Positions 1 through 7,200 of a stretch of 17,595 bases of DNA are shown here, piece by piece. The position numbers and the translations under genes were made by a program. The DNA comes from Spirochaetaceae bacterium (lineage in GTDB: Bacteria > Spirochaetota > Spirochaetia > B11-G9). Location: positions 1 to 17,595 of the forward strand of contig JAUVLL010000018.1 in NCBI GenBank assembly GCA_030600745.1. Direction: 5' to 3'. The notes beneath the pieces are model-generated. The model was not told where the DNA came from, made no database searches, and saw only the letters and a program-made list of their open reading frames with translations. The stretch's first letter is position 1; each line of letters starts with the position of its first letter.

Positions 1-46
1 TGATATTGTTTATTCGTTCCTTGATCCCAGGATTTCGTATAAATAG
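1..46 (+). CDS. oppB: Oligopeptide ABC transporter permease OppB, C-terminal end (partial)
   Basis: Only the last 14 codons are in the window, read from position 2 to a TAG at 44-46. They encode DIVYSFLDPRISYK, the standard C-terminal signature of OppB/DppB-type permeases, where the last membrane helix is followed by a Y-x-F-L-D-P-R-I sequence. The gene sits directly upstream of oppC with a 10-base gap, as expected in an opp operon. The protein would be the first of two membrane subunits of a peptide importer. Identification rests on this short tail plus the operon context. Confidence 0.75.
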   Translation, partial: DIVYSFLDPRISYK

Positions 47-56
47 GTAGGAATTA

Positions 57-1157
57 GTGAAAGATAAAGAAATAGAACTGAAAAAAACTGAAAAGGAAGG
101 GGCTGTTAATGAGTTTAACCAGTCTGTAAAAGGAAATAGTTTAACTCAGGATGCCTGGAGACGCCTTAAGAAAAATAAAATGGCTATTGTCGGACTAATT
201 CTGGTAATTGTCTATGCTGTTCTTGCAGTCTCTGCTCCAATTCTTCCCATTTATTCTTATCGGAAAGTGATTGCAGATCATCAGGACCTTCCTCCTTCAT
301 TGCAAAGATCTGCCGGTGAACTGTGGCTTGAAAAAACTGAAAATTATATGGGACTTGTTGCCAAAAAAGAGGGCAGGGACTCTCTGAGTGCAGAGGACAT
401 GGCTAAACTGGAAGAAATCCGGCAAAAGATAAAAACGGAAACTATGGAGTATAGAGGTGAATTAGTTAAGGTCCACGACAGAAGGTATCTCCTTGGAACA
501 GATTATCTTGGCAGGGACATGCTTGCCCGTATTATCTATGGAGGACAGGTTTCTATGGCCATAGGTCTTATAGGAACAGTTGTGGCATTTCTAATCGGAA
601 CTATACTGGGCGCACTTGCAGGTTATCTTGGTGGTAAGACTGATTATATTATAATGAGAATAGTTGATGTTATGTACGGTCTTCCCTACATGCTGCTTGT
701 AATTATATTTATGGCAATTTTAGGGCGGAATATAATAAATCTTTTTCTTGCGCTTGCTGTTGTGTCCTGGCTGACAGTGGCCCGGGTTGTTCGCGGTCAG
801 ATTATTACTCTAAAAAATTCCGAATTTGTTGATGCAGCGAGATCGATGGGCGCCAGTACACCAAGAATTGTTTTTAAGCATTTAGTACCAAATACACTGG
901 GTATTATCATTGTTTTTGCTACACTTAGAGTGCCTGCATTTATTATGCTGGAATCATTTTTGTCCTATCTTGGTCTTGGAATTTCGGCCCCATATGCTTC
1001 ATGGGGATCTCTGGTAAAAGAAGGGGTAGATGCTATGACATTGTATCCATGGAGATTGTTTTTCCCGGCACTGGCAATGACAACATTCCTGTTTGCAATG
1101 AACTTTCTCGGAGATGGACTCAGGGATGCCTTCGATCCAAAAAGTAAAAACAGATAA
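57..1157 (+). CDS. oppC: Oligopeptide ABC transporter permease OppC
   Basis: Inner-membrane permease subunit of an ATP-driven oligopeptide importer, pairing with OppB. A charged cytoplasmic N-terminus (about residues 1-40) precedes the first membrane helix (about 43-65). Helices 2-6 lie between about 163 and 355. The family motif LLGTDYLGRD is at 145-154, and the EAA loop that contacts the ATPases starts near E256 (VDAARSMG, then HLVPN). The external stretch between helix 1 and the LGTD motif is about 80 residues, longer than the roughly 25-40 of common DppC proteins, which explains the 366-residue length. The start is GTG at 57, preceded by AGG/AGGA at 45-52; no ATG occurs before Met42, inside helix 1. 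oppD follows 12 bases after the stop. Confidence 0.93.
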   Translation: MKDKEIELKKTEKEGAVNEFNQSVKGNSLTQDAWRRLKKNKMAIVGLILVIVYAVLAVSAPILPIYSYRKVIADHQDLPPSLQRSAGELWLEKTENYMGLVAKKEGRDSLSAEDMAKLEEIRQKIKTETMEYRGELVKVHDRRYLLGTDYLGRDMLARIIYGGQVSMAIGLIGTVVAFLIGTILGALAGYLGGKTDYIIMRIVDVMYGLPYMLLVIIFMAILGRNIINLFLALAVVSWLTVARVVRGQIITLKNSEFVDAARSMGASTPRIVFKHLVPNTLGIIIVFATLRVPAFIMLESFLSYLGLGISAPYASWGSLVKEGVDAMTLYPWRLFFPALAMTTFLFAMNFLGDGLRDAFDPKSKNR

Positions 1158-1169
1158 GGGGATCCATGA

Positions 1170-2159
1170 ATGAAAGATGAACTTGTTTTACAGGTTAAGG
1201 GTCTGCAGACATATTTTAAGACTGATGATGGAATGGTTAAAGCTGTAGATGATGTTTCCTTTGATCTTAAAAAAGGGCAGACTCTCGGTATTGTAGGAGA
1301 ATCCGGAAGTGGTAAGTCGGTGACTAACCTTTCCATTATGCGTCTTATTCCAAGTCCACCCGGAAGAATTGTAGGTGGAGAGATACTTTTTGAGGATAAA
1401 GATATCCTTAAAATGAACAATAATGAGCTCAGGGAACTTCGTGGAAACAAGATTTCAATGATTTTTCAGGATCCCATGACATGTTTAAATCCTTTTCTCA
1501 GAGTTTCGACTCAGTTGGTGGAAACTATCCGTCTTCACCAGGGGCTGGGGAAGAAAGATGCTAAATCCAAGGCTATTGAAGTACTTGATAAAGTGGGAAT
1601 ACCTGCTGCGGAACGTAGAGTGGATAATTATCCCCATCAATTCTCAGGGGGAATGAGGCAGCGGGTTATGATAGCTATGGCTCTTAGTTGTAATCCTGAA
1701 ATTCTTATTGCCGATGAACCGACAACAGCACTGGACGTTACTATTCAGGCTCAGATTCTTGAATTGATGCAAAAACTTGCGATTGAATTCGGTACTTCAA
1801 CTATCCTTATTACCCATGACCTTGGTGTTGTTGCAGGTCTGTGTGATGAAGTCTGTGTTATGTATGCAGGAAAAATTGTTGAAAGGGCAAGTAACAATAA
1901 TATTTTTGAAGATCCAAAACATCCTTATACCCAGGGTCTGATTAAATCTGTACCCCGTATGGATGAAGATGAGGGGAGTAAGCTTTTCTCCATTGAAGGA
2001 CAACCGCCTAACCTGATAGATCTCCCTGAGTGCTGTCCATTTCATCCCCGTTGTCCTGAGGCAATGGAAATTTGCCGGAGGAAATATCCCGAACCAGTTC
2101 TTCTTGATGGAGATTCACGAAGTGTCAGCTGCTGGCTCTATAAAGATAAGGAGGAGTAA
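1170..2159 (+). CDS. oppD: Oligopeptide ABC transporter ATP-binding protein OppD
   Basis: Cytoplasmic ATPase subunit that powers the Opp permease with OppF. Visible motifs: Walker A GESGSGKS at 43-50, Q-loop glutamine at 100, signature FSGGMRQR from 158, Walker B ILIADE at 178-183 with catalytic Glu183, and switch histidine 216. The C-terminal oligopeptide-transporter domain carries cysteines at 288, 289, 295, 302 and 321 in a CCPFHPRCP context. Related Dpp/Opp ATPases bind a [4Fe-4S] cluster through cysteines in this region, so a cluster is possible here. The start at 1170 is chosen over the ATG at 1166 because the latter frame stops after four codons; AAGGGG lies 8 bases upstream. The length of 329 residues is normal. 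Confidence 0.95.
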   Translation: MKDELVLQVKGLQTYFKTDDGMVKAVDDVSFDLKKGQTLGIVGESGSGKSVTNLSIMRLIPSPPGRIVGGEILFEDKDILKMNNNELRELRGNKISMIFQDPMTCLNPFLRVSTQLVETIRLHQGLGKKDAKSKAIEVLDKVGIPAAERRVDNYPHQFSGGMRQRVMIAMALSCNPEILIADEPTTALDVTIQAQILELMQKLAIEFGTSTILITHDLGVVAGLCDEVCVMYAGKIVERASNNNIFEDPKHPYTQGLIKSVPRMDEDEGSKLFSIEGQPPNLIDLPECCPFHPRCPEAMEICRRKYPEPVLLDGDSRSVSCWLYKDKEE

Positions 2160-2161
2160 GG

Positions 2162-3175
2162 GTGGCTGAAAATAATATATTGCTTGAAGTTAAGGAGCTT
2201 AAACTCCATTTCCCTATTGAAGAGGGTCTGTTATTCAAAAAACAAGTCGGTTCTATCCGTGCGGTTGATGGTATAAATTTTGAGATCAGGGAAGGTGAAA
2301 CCCTCGGTCTGGTAGGCGAGTCAGGCTGCGGTAAATCAACTACAGCCCGAAGTGTCGCTCAGCTTCATAAACCGACTTCCGGAGAAGTATTGCTGGAAGG
2401 CCGTGATATGGTAAAAGCCAATAAAACAGAGTTGTTGAAAGCAAGGATGGACATGCAGATGATCTTTCAGGATCCCTATGCTTCCCTTAATCCCAGGATG
2501 ACTGTGGGTACTATTATTGCAGAGCCAATGCAGATCTATATCAGAAGAAATCTTCTTAATATGACAAAGGCGGAGGTTATTGAAAGAGTAGAGATACTTA
2601 TGGAGAGGGTAGGGCTTTCGAGATTCTTTAAAAACAGATATCCCCATGAATTTTCAGGCGGACAGCGGCAGAGAATTGGAGTTGCAAGAGCATTGGCTCT
2701 CAACCCAAAACTTATTCTGGCAGATGAGCCTGTAAGTGCACTTGATGTTTCAATTCAGTCCCAGATTCTTAATCTTTTAACAGACCTAAGAGAGGAATTA
2801 GACCTTTCATATCTATTTATTGCCCATGACCTGGCTGTGATCAAGCACATTAGCACCAGGATTGCTGTCATGTATCTTGGAAAGATTATGGAGGTTTCCA
2901 AATCAGCAGAACTCTATAAAAATCCTCTTCATCCATATACAGTGGCACTGATGTCAGCTGTTCCAATTCCCGATCCGAAGATAGAAAGAGAAAGAAAAAG
3001 AATTATTCTTACAGGGGATGTTCCCTCTCCGGATAAGGAAAGACATAATTGTTACTTCTACGATAGGTGCCCAAAAAGATTTGACAGGTGTAAAGATAAT
3101 ATTCCGGCTCTTGTTGATGTAGGTGATAACCACCATATTGCATGTTTTCTACATCACGACAAAGTAGCGGAATAA
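2162..3175 (+). CDS. oppF: Oligopeptide ABC transporter ATP-binding protein OppF
   Basis: Second ATPase subunit of the peptide importer. Motifs: Walker A GESGCGKST at 52-60, Q-loop QDPYASLNPRM from 103, signature FSGGQRQRIGVARAL from 164, Walker B LILADE at 184-189 and H-loop His222. The C-terminal oligopeptide domain has cysteines at 297, 303, 310 and 328, matching the cluster-type cysteine pattern of OppD. The start is GTG at 2162, two bases after the oppD stop, with a strong AGGAGG at the end of oppD, so the two genes are tightly coupled. No canonical U-tract terminator follows; the next structure is the repeat cluster at 3182-3242. It appears to be the last gene of the opp operon. Confidence 0.95.
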   Translation: MAENNILLEVKELKLHFPIEEGLLFKKQVGSIRAVDGINFEIREGETLGLVGESGCGKSTTARSVAQLHKPTSGEVLLEGRDMVKANKTELLKARMDMQMIFQDPYASLNPRMTVGTIIAEPMQIYIRRNLLNMTKAEVIERVEILMERVGLSRFFKNRYPHEFSGGQRQRIGVARALALNPKLILADEPVSALDVSIQSQILNLLTDLREELDLSYLFIAHDLAVIKHISTRIAVMYLGKIMEVSKSAELYKNPLHPYTVALMSAVPIPDPKIERERKRIILTGDVPSPDKERHNCYFYDRCPKRFDRCKDNIPALVDVGDNHHIACFLHHDKVAE

Positions 3176-3181
3176 CAGAAA

Positions 3182-3242
3182 ACAGTTAACAGTTATCAGT
3201 GGGCAAAATATTGTTTACAGATAACTGTTCACTGATAACTGT
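3182..3242. repeat. ACAGTTATC repeat cluster with 13-bp inverted repeat
   Basis: The 9-mer ACAGTTA(T/A)C occurs at 3182-3190 and 3189-3197. Its reverse complement GATAACTGT occurs at 3220-3228 and 3234-3242. Arms 3189-3201 (ACAGTTATCAGTG) and 3230-3242 (CACTGATAACTGT) are a perfect 13-bp inverted repeat with a 28-base loop. The cluster lies between two convergent genes (oppF and a minus-strand gene) and could fold in RNA from either strand, but no T-run follows, so it is not a textbook terminator. It resembles short palindromic intergenic repeats scattered through many bacterial genomes. Whether it is repeated elsewhere in this genome cannot be seen here. Confidence 0.75.
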
Positions 3243-3727
3243 ATCCGGCAGTAGGAAGCGATACGCTTAGCTTTCTTTCTCAGTTCACTACTTTCAGTTT
3301 TTCCAGTGCTTATATCGATATTGAGAACTTCTCCGGAATTAAGAATAAGTGAAAATTTAATCATCTTTTTTCTCAACCTGCTTAATTTACTCTCATTCTC
3401 CAGGTGGGAATAACCGGATATTTGGAAAATTTCAGTCTCTTCCATTTTGTAGATTATTTTTTTATTAATTAACATAACACCATTGATGTATTCAATTTTT
3501 CCTGTCGATATGTTAAAAATCCACTTCTCTTCATATAAGGATCCTGCAGTGCAAAGAGCTATAATCAGTAGAGGGATCCATGTTCTTTCGCTTTCCGGTC
3601 CGGAAGCAAATACTCCAGCTGCCAGAACCAATGCAATAAACAGGAAAAGGAACCTGAACCAGATAGGCAGCACTAGACTTAAGGAACCATCTTTCTTTTC
3701 TTTTAGTATAAAATTCATTCTGAACAT
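3215..3727 (-). CDS. Hypothetical two-helix membrane protein, PH-like domain
   Basis: A 170-residue protein of no recognised specific family. Two membrane helices (about 20-41 and 50-64) follow a short N-terminus. A basic, beta-rich cytoplasmic part follows (about 68-165), starting YEEKWIFNISTGKIEY and containing MEETEIFQISGY. This arrangement resembles bacterial PH-like membrane proteins, but that is only a shape resemblance. ATG at 3727 is chosen because AGGAG lies 8 bases upstream; TTG at 3730 and an out-of-frame ATG at 3734 are alternatives. The last nine codons (IQLSVNSYL) and the stop lie within the repeat cluster, so the original C-terminus was probably replaced by repeat sequence. The gene is convergent with oppF. 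Confidence 0.7.
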   Translation of the reverse strand: MFRMNFILKEKKDGSLSLVLPIWFRFLFLFIALVLAAGVFASGPESERTWIPLLIIALCTAGSLYEEKWIFNISTGKIEYINGVMLINKKIIYKMEETEIFQISGYSHLENESKLSRLRKKMIKFSLILNSGEVLNIDISTGKTESSELRKKAKRIASYCRIQLSVNSYL

Positions 3728-4031
3728 CAATCATTCTCCTACCGTAGCGGTAACATTTGTGGAAGTTTACAATCCTTGTTCCTGATGATAAAGTTCAACA
3801 GCCCATTATATAGATATATTCGGTAAAATACAGATGATCTTTAGGATCCCTGGGATAAAGCACCGGACATCAGATACAAATATTTAATTCCCTGCCATAA
3901 TTATCTTCTGTACTATAGAGCAAATAGATGTATAATAGTCAGTGCCTGAAAAATAATTAAAAAAGAATTTGTTTTATATAGTAAAACAGTGTATCATATA
4001 ATAAAACACTTATTAAACAAGGAGAAACCTT
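3728..4031. other. Intergenic region between divergent genes, AT-rich
   Basis: This 304-base gap separates the minus-strand membrane protein from the KOR operon. It contains no open frame with coding character. For plus-strand transcription there are two TATAAT hexamers, at 3931-3936 and 3997-4002, both with weak -35 matches. On the minus strand a TATAAT (forward ATTATA, about 3815-3820) with a weak -35 could serve the membrane-protein gene. The 3' part (3971-4007) carries the palindromic sequences listed separately. Nothing else was recognised. Confidence 0.55.
3971..4007 (+). promoter_or_regulatory. Putative promoter and tandem operator of the KOR operon
   Basis: A perfect palindrome GTTTTA-N5-TAAAAC spans 3971-3987. 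A degenerate copy, GTATCA-N5-TAAAAC, spans 3991-4007, with centres exactly 20 bases apart, so both would sit on the same face of the helix. The second copy contains a perfect -10 hexamer TATAAT at 3997-4002, and the first covers the -35 position. Transcription would start near 4009, giving a leader of about 23 bases before the ATG at 4032. This placement is typical of a repressor site. The binding protein is unknown, and the promoter is predicted from sequence only. Confidence 0.5.
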
Positions 4032-4250
4032 ATGCGGGGAAAACCTATCATAGATACAGCTAAATGTAAGGGCTGTGAGCTTTGTGTTGATGTGTGTCCG
4101 GTTAATATTATGGCCATGTCAGACACTTTTAATAAGCAGGGTGTGCAGTACGCAGTCTGTATTGATGAGGAAAAATGTACTACATGCGGGGCGTGTGCAA
4201 TAATCTGCCCCGATATGGTAATCAAAGTTATTAAGTACGAACAAGGATAA
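4032..4250 (+). CDS. korD: 2-oxoacid:ferredoxin oxidoreductase, ferredoxin-like delta subunit
   Basis: A 72-residue polyferredoxin subunit that carries electrons from the TPP-bearing beta subunit to soluble ferredoxin. It has two complete [4Fe-4S] motifs: CKGCELCVDVCP (from residue 12) and CTTCGACAIICP (from about residue 49). There is nothing else in the protein, which is the usual form of the separate delta subunit in four-subunit enzymes of the KOR/VOR group. AAGGAG lies 7 bases before the ATG. It is first in the operon, with the alpha subunit starting four bases after its stop. The kor naming is by family; substrate is not shown by sequence. Confidence 0.88.
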   Translation: MRGKPIIDTAKCKGCELCVDVCPVNIMAMSDTFNKQGVQYAVCIDEEKCTTCGACAIICPDMVIKVIKYEQG

Positions 4251-4254
4251 AGAG

Positions 4255-5307
4255 ATGAGTGAAAAAATTCTTATGAAGGGAAATGAAGCCCTTGGAGAAG
4301 CTGCAATTATTGCAGGATGCAGATTCTATTTTGGCTATCCCATTACACCTCAGAATGAGGTTCCTGCTTACATGTCCAGACGGCTTCCCAGGGTGGGAGG
4401 AACATTTCTTCAGGCTGAAAGTGAGCTGGCAGCAATTAATATGGTTTATGGCGCTTCTGCAGCCGGGGCAAGGGTAATGACTTCCAGCAGTTCGCCTGGA
4501 ATCAGCCTGAAACAGGAAGGACTTTCCTATATTGCCGGTGCAGAGCTGCCGTGTGTAGTTGTTAACATTATGAGAGGCGGCCCCGGTCTTGGGAATATTG
4601 CCGGTTCGCAAGGTGATTACTTTCAGTCTACAAGGGGTGGTGGAAATGGTGATTACAGACAACTGGTTCTTACCCCGGCTACAGTACAGGAGATGGCAGA
4701 TCTTACTCTATTGGCTTTTGATCTTGCAGATGAATACAGAATAGCAGTTTTAATTCTTGGAGATGGTTATTTAGGTCAAATATCTGAAGCACTGACTCTG
4801 CCTAAACCAACTGGTAAAGTCTTTGAGAAACCCTGGGCTTTAACAGGAGCAAAGGGGCGTAAACCCAATAAAGTTGCATCTTTAAGGTTAGTACCGGAAA
4901 CTTCTTTGGAGGAGTTGAATCTTGTTCTGAATGAAAAGTATAAAAAGATAAGCGCTAAGGAATGCCGGTCCGAGTCATATTTAACAGAAGATGCGGAATA
5001 TTTGCTGGTGGCATATGGAACCAGTTCCAGAATATGCCGTGAAGCTGTAAATGAATTAAGGGAAGAGGGCATTAAAGCAGGTCTATTCAGGCTTATTACA
5101 GCGTGGCCTTTTCCTGCAGAAGCCCTGCAGATTGCATCTGCTAAAGCGAAGAAGATACTAACAGTAGAAATGAGTCTCGGTCAGATGATTGAAGATGTAA
5201 AGTTATCTGTTAAAGATCCGGAAAGAGTTGATTTTTACGGCAGATCCGGTGGAATGCTTCCTGAAACTGACGAGATTAAGAGGAGGATCAAAGCTTATGG
5301 AAACTAA
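4255..5307 (+). CDS. vorB: 2-oxoacid:ferredoxin oxidoreductase alpha subunit (VorB/KorA type)
   Basis: Alpha subunit of a CoA-dependent enzyme that oxidatively decarboxylates a 2-oxoacid (branched-chain 2-oxoacids or 2-oxoglutarate) to an acyl-CoA. It has the family start MKGNEALGEAA, the pyrimidine-binding motif YPITPQNE at 28-35, a Q-A-E-S-E segment at 53-57 supplying the glutamate expected to activate TPP, and the loop MRGGPGLG at 106-113. A C-terminal transketolase-like domain (about 240-350) includes EMSLGQMIEDV. The length of 350 matches proteins usually annotated VorB. AAGGA of the preceding gene's end lies 7 bases upstream of the ATG. The coding sequence overlaps the beta-subunit gene by 11 bases. 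Substrate specificity cannot be decided from sequence. Confidence 0.9.
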   Translation: MSEKILMKGNEALGEAAIIAGCRFYFGYPITPQNEVPAYMSRRLPRVGGTFLQAESELAAINMVYGASAAGARVMTSSSSPGISLKQEGLSYIAGAELPCVVVNIMRGGPGLGNIAGSQGDYFQSTRGGGNGDYRQLVLTPATVQEMADLTLLAFDLADEYRIAVLILGDGYLGQISEALTLPKPTGKVFEKPWALTGAKGRKPNKVASLRLVPETSLEELNLVLNEKYKKISAKECRSESYLTEDAEYLLVAYGTSSRICREAVNELREEGIKAGLFRLITAWPFPAEALQIASAKAKKILTVEMSLGQMIEDVKLSVKDPERVDFYGRSGGMLPETDEIKRRIKAYGN

Positions 5308-6046
5308 AAATTTTAAATACGTTTATGATAGACCGGAAGCTCTGGTAGATAAAGTTACACATTACTGTCCCGGTTGTGGTCATGGTATAGTTCACAAGCT
5401 TCTTGCAGAGGTTATTGATGAACTTGGAGTCAGAGAAAAGGCAATTATTATTGCACCGGTAGGGTGTTCTGTTTTAATTTATGACTATATGAATTTTGAT
5501 GGATGTGAAGCATCTCATGGCAGAGCACCTGCTGTGGCAACCGGTCTTAAGCGGGTTAATCCTGACAATGTAGTAATTTCTTATCAGGGAGATGGAGACC
5601 TTCTGGCTATTGGTACAGCCGAGGCAGTTCATGTTGCCAACAGGGGTGAAAATATTACAACCATATTTATCAATAATGCAATATATGGAATGACTGGCGG
5701 CCAGATGGCTCCGACAACTATGGAAAAACAGATAACAGCTACAACTCCTTACGGTAGAGATCCTATGGATGTTGGATTTCCTATTCGGGGATGTGAACTT
5801 CTAAATACCCTTGAAGCTCCCGTTTTTATTGAAAGATGTTCCATATATGACTTTAAAAATACTCTTAAGACAAAAAAAGCAATAAAGAAGGGTATTAAAA
5901 ATCAGATTGAAGGGCGTGGCTATTCATTTATTGAGGTGCTGTCAACCTGCCCGACAAACTGGGGTATGAAGCCTCAGGAAGCTGCCAACTGGGTTAAAGA
6001 TACAATGGTTCCCTACTATCCATTAGGGAATTTCAGAGATAACTAA
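5297..6046 (+). CDS. korB: 2-oxoacid:ferredoxin oxidoreductase beta subunit (TPP-binding)
   Basis: Catalytic beta subunit, 249 residues, binding thiamine diphosphate and the proximal [4Fe-4S] cluster. The TPP motif runs from GDGD at 98-101 to NN at 126-127. Probable cluster cysteines are C24 and C27 (CPGCGHG), C57 (PVGCS) and C218 (STCPTNWG), the spacing pattern of the PFOR/KOR superfamily. The start is ATG 5297, not an upstream in-frame codon, because AGGAGG at 5281-5286 lies 10 bases before it and the protein then begins like its relatives. It overlaps the alpha gene, so translation is probably coupled. A 34-base gap with its own AGGAG separates it from the gamma gene. Confidence 0.9.
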   Translation: METKNFKYVYDRPEALVDKVTHYCPGCGHGIVHKLLAEVIDELGVREKAIIIAPVGCSVLIYDYMNFDGCEASHGRAPAVATGLKRVNPDNVVISYQGDGDLLAIGTAEAVHVANRGENITTIFINNAIYGMTGGQMAPTTMEKQITATTPYGRDPMDVGFPIRGCELLNTLEAPVFIERCSIYDFKNTLKTKKAIKKGIKNQIEGRGYSFIEVLSTCPTNWGMKPQEAANWVKDTMVPYYPLGNFRDN

Positions 6047-6080
6047 GGTTGAATTATAATATTAACAGGAGATATATCGT

Positions 6081-6611
6081 ATGCATGAAGAAATAATTGT
6101 TGCAGGATTCGGCGGACAGGGAGTGATAATGGCAGGTAAGCTGCTTTGTGTCGCTGCCATGAATGAAGATAAATATGTGTCCCATATTCCAAGTTATGGA
6201 GCGGAGATGAGGGGAGGTACCGCCAATTGCTCAGTTGTGATATCTGATAAAGAGATCAGCAGCCCTACGGTCCCAAAACCCAGTATTGCTATAGTTATGA
6301 ATACCCCTTCATTGGTAAAATTTGAACCAAGGGTAAAGTCCGGAGGACTCTTAATTTATAACAGTTCATTAATAGATCAAAAACCAAAGCGAACAGATAT
6401 TACTACTGTTGGAATTAAGGCTAATGATATCTCAGAAGCTGAAGGTAGTGTTCGGGCTGCAAATATGGCTGTTATAGGGAAACTTCAGGCTCTAAAACCG
6501 GAAATAGCAAGTCTTGATTCTGTAATAAAGGCACTTGATGTTGTAATTTCTGCAAGAAACAGAAAGCATAATGATACAAATATCAAGGTTTTGAAGAAAG
6601 CAAATTTGTAG
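6081..6611 (+). CDS. korC: 2-oxoacid:ferredoxin oxidoreductase gamma subunit
   Basis: Gamma subunit, 176 residues, completing the four-subunit enzyme; in PFOR this domain contributes to CoA binding and assembly. Seen: the glycine-rich start GFGGQGV at 9-15, the conserved HIPSYGAEMRGGTANC segment (about 35-50) and the usual IAVIGKL-like helix (MAVIGKLQALKPEI). AGGAG at 6067-6071 lies 9 bases before the ATG; an in-frame ATG does not occur again until residue 20. It is the last gene of the operon, followed 20 bases later by a hairpin. Length is normal for the family. The substrate is unknown, as for the other subunits. Confidence 0.9.
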   Translation: MHEEIIVAGFGGQGVIMAGKLLCVAAMNEDKYVSHIPSYGAEMRGGTANCSVVISDKEISSPTVPKPSIAIVMNTPSLVKFEPRVKSGGLLIYNSSLIDQKPKRTDITTVGIKANDISEAEGSVRAANMAVIGKLQALKPEIASLDSVIKALDVVISARNRKHNDTNIKVLKKANL

Positions 6612-6631
6612 GATTGTAATGATTTACGGTA

Positions 6632-6660
6632 GTAGAGATGCCCAATTTGGGTGTCTCTAC
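6632..6660. terminator. 12-bp hairpin between convergent genes (possible terminator or repeat)
   Basis: GTAGAGATGCCC at 6632-6643 pairs with GGGTGTCTCTAC at 6649-6660 around an AATTT loop, with two G-T pairs. It lies 20 bases after the korC stop and 6 bases after the end of the convergent HD gene. Neither side has a run of T, so classical intrinsic termination is doubtful. It may be a transcript-stabilising hairpin or a copy of an intergenic palindromic repeat. Confidence 0.55.
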
Positions 6661-6666
6661 GTCTAA

Positions 6667-7188
6667 TCAGATAAATTTAATCCACAAATCCACTATTTCG
6701 GGAACAAACCTGTCTTTAGCCCTTTTCCCTGCCCAGGTAAGGATTTCAGGATTCTTTGCTTCTTCGGTGCATAGTTTGTCAGGATCTGTTTTAATGTTCA
6801 CTCTGTAAAGATCGAGCCGGTCAGAATCCCAGCATGTTCTTACGGTAATATCCCCCTCTGTTTTCCCTTCTGTATGGTCCGAACAGGCATAGTAGAGCAG
6901 GTCAAATCTATTGTCATCAAGAGTAATAAGATCTTCTCTTAGGGTATATGCAAAATCTCCACCCCGTTTACCGTGTCCATTGTCTCTGCTTTCATTTTGA
7001 CGCCTACAGTCATGAAAAACAGCAAATAGTGCGACAATTTCAGGATCTGCCCCGTTTTGTTCAGCAAGGCGAACTCCATTTTCCATTACCCGTGCCCAGT
7101 GTGTGATGCCATGAATACCATCCCATGGAAGTTTATAACCGGATAAAATTGCCCTTATAAGTTCATTTGTAATATAGGTGTTCTGCAT
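6667..7188 (-). CDS. HD-domain metal-dependent phosphohydrolase
   Basis: A 173-residue soluble protein with HD-superfamily character. Candidate metal ligands are H26/H30 (HGITH), the HD doublet H59-D60 in LFAVFHDCRR, H72 in GHGKRG, H105 in CSDHTEG, and D121/D123 in CWDSDRLDLYRV. HD enzymes of this size hydrolyse phosphate monoesters or nucleotides; the substrate is not evident. The ATG at 7188 lacks a clear Shine-Dalgarno sequence, and the palindrome at 7201-7213 lies just upstream. It is convergent with korC and divergent from the histidine kinase gene. A single-gene unit is likely. No membrane segments or signal peptide are visible. Confidence 0.82.
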   Translation of the reverse strand: MQNTYITNELIRAILSGYKLPWDGIHGITHWARVMENGVRLAEQNGADPEIVALFAVFHDCRRQNESRDNGHGKRGGDFAYTLREDLITLDDNRFDLLYYACSDHTEGKTEGDITVRTCWDSDRLDLYRVNIKTDPDKLCTEEAKNPEILTWAGKRAKDRFVPEIVDLWIKFI

Positions 7189-7200
7189 TGTTTAATAATA

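Noticed and set aside
965..1450. Minus-strand 161-residue open frame antisense to oppC/oppD
   Set aside because: Lies fully over two clear ABC transporter genes, has low-complexity Ser/Leu/Pro composition and no ribosome site.
3483..3785. Plus-strand 100-residue open frame antisense to the membrane protein
   Set aside because: The minus-strand frame has two good membrane helices, a ribosome site and coherent composition; the plus-strand frame has none of these.
5228..5296. Longer N-terminus for the KOR beta subunit
   Set aside because: The extra 23 residues are the alpha-gene C-terminus read in another frame; AGGAGG points to ATG 5297.
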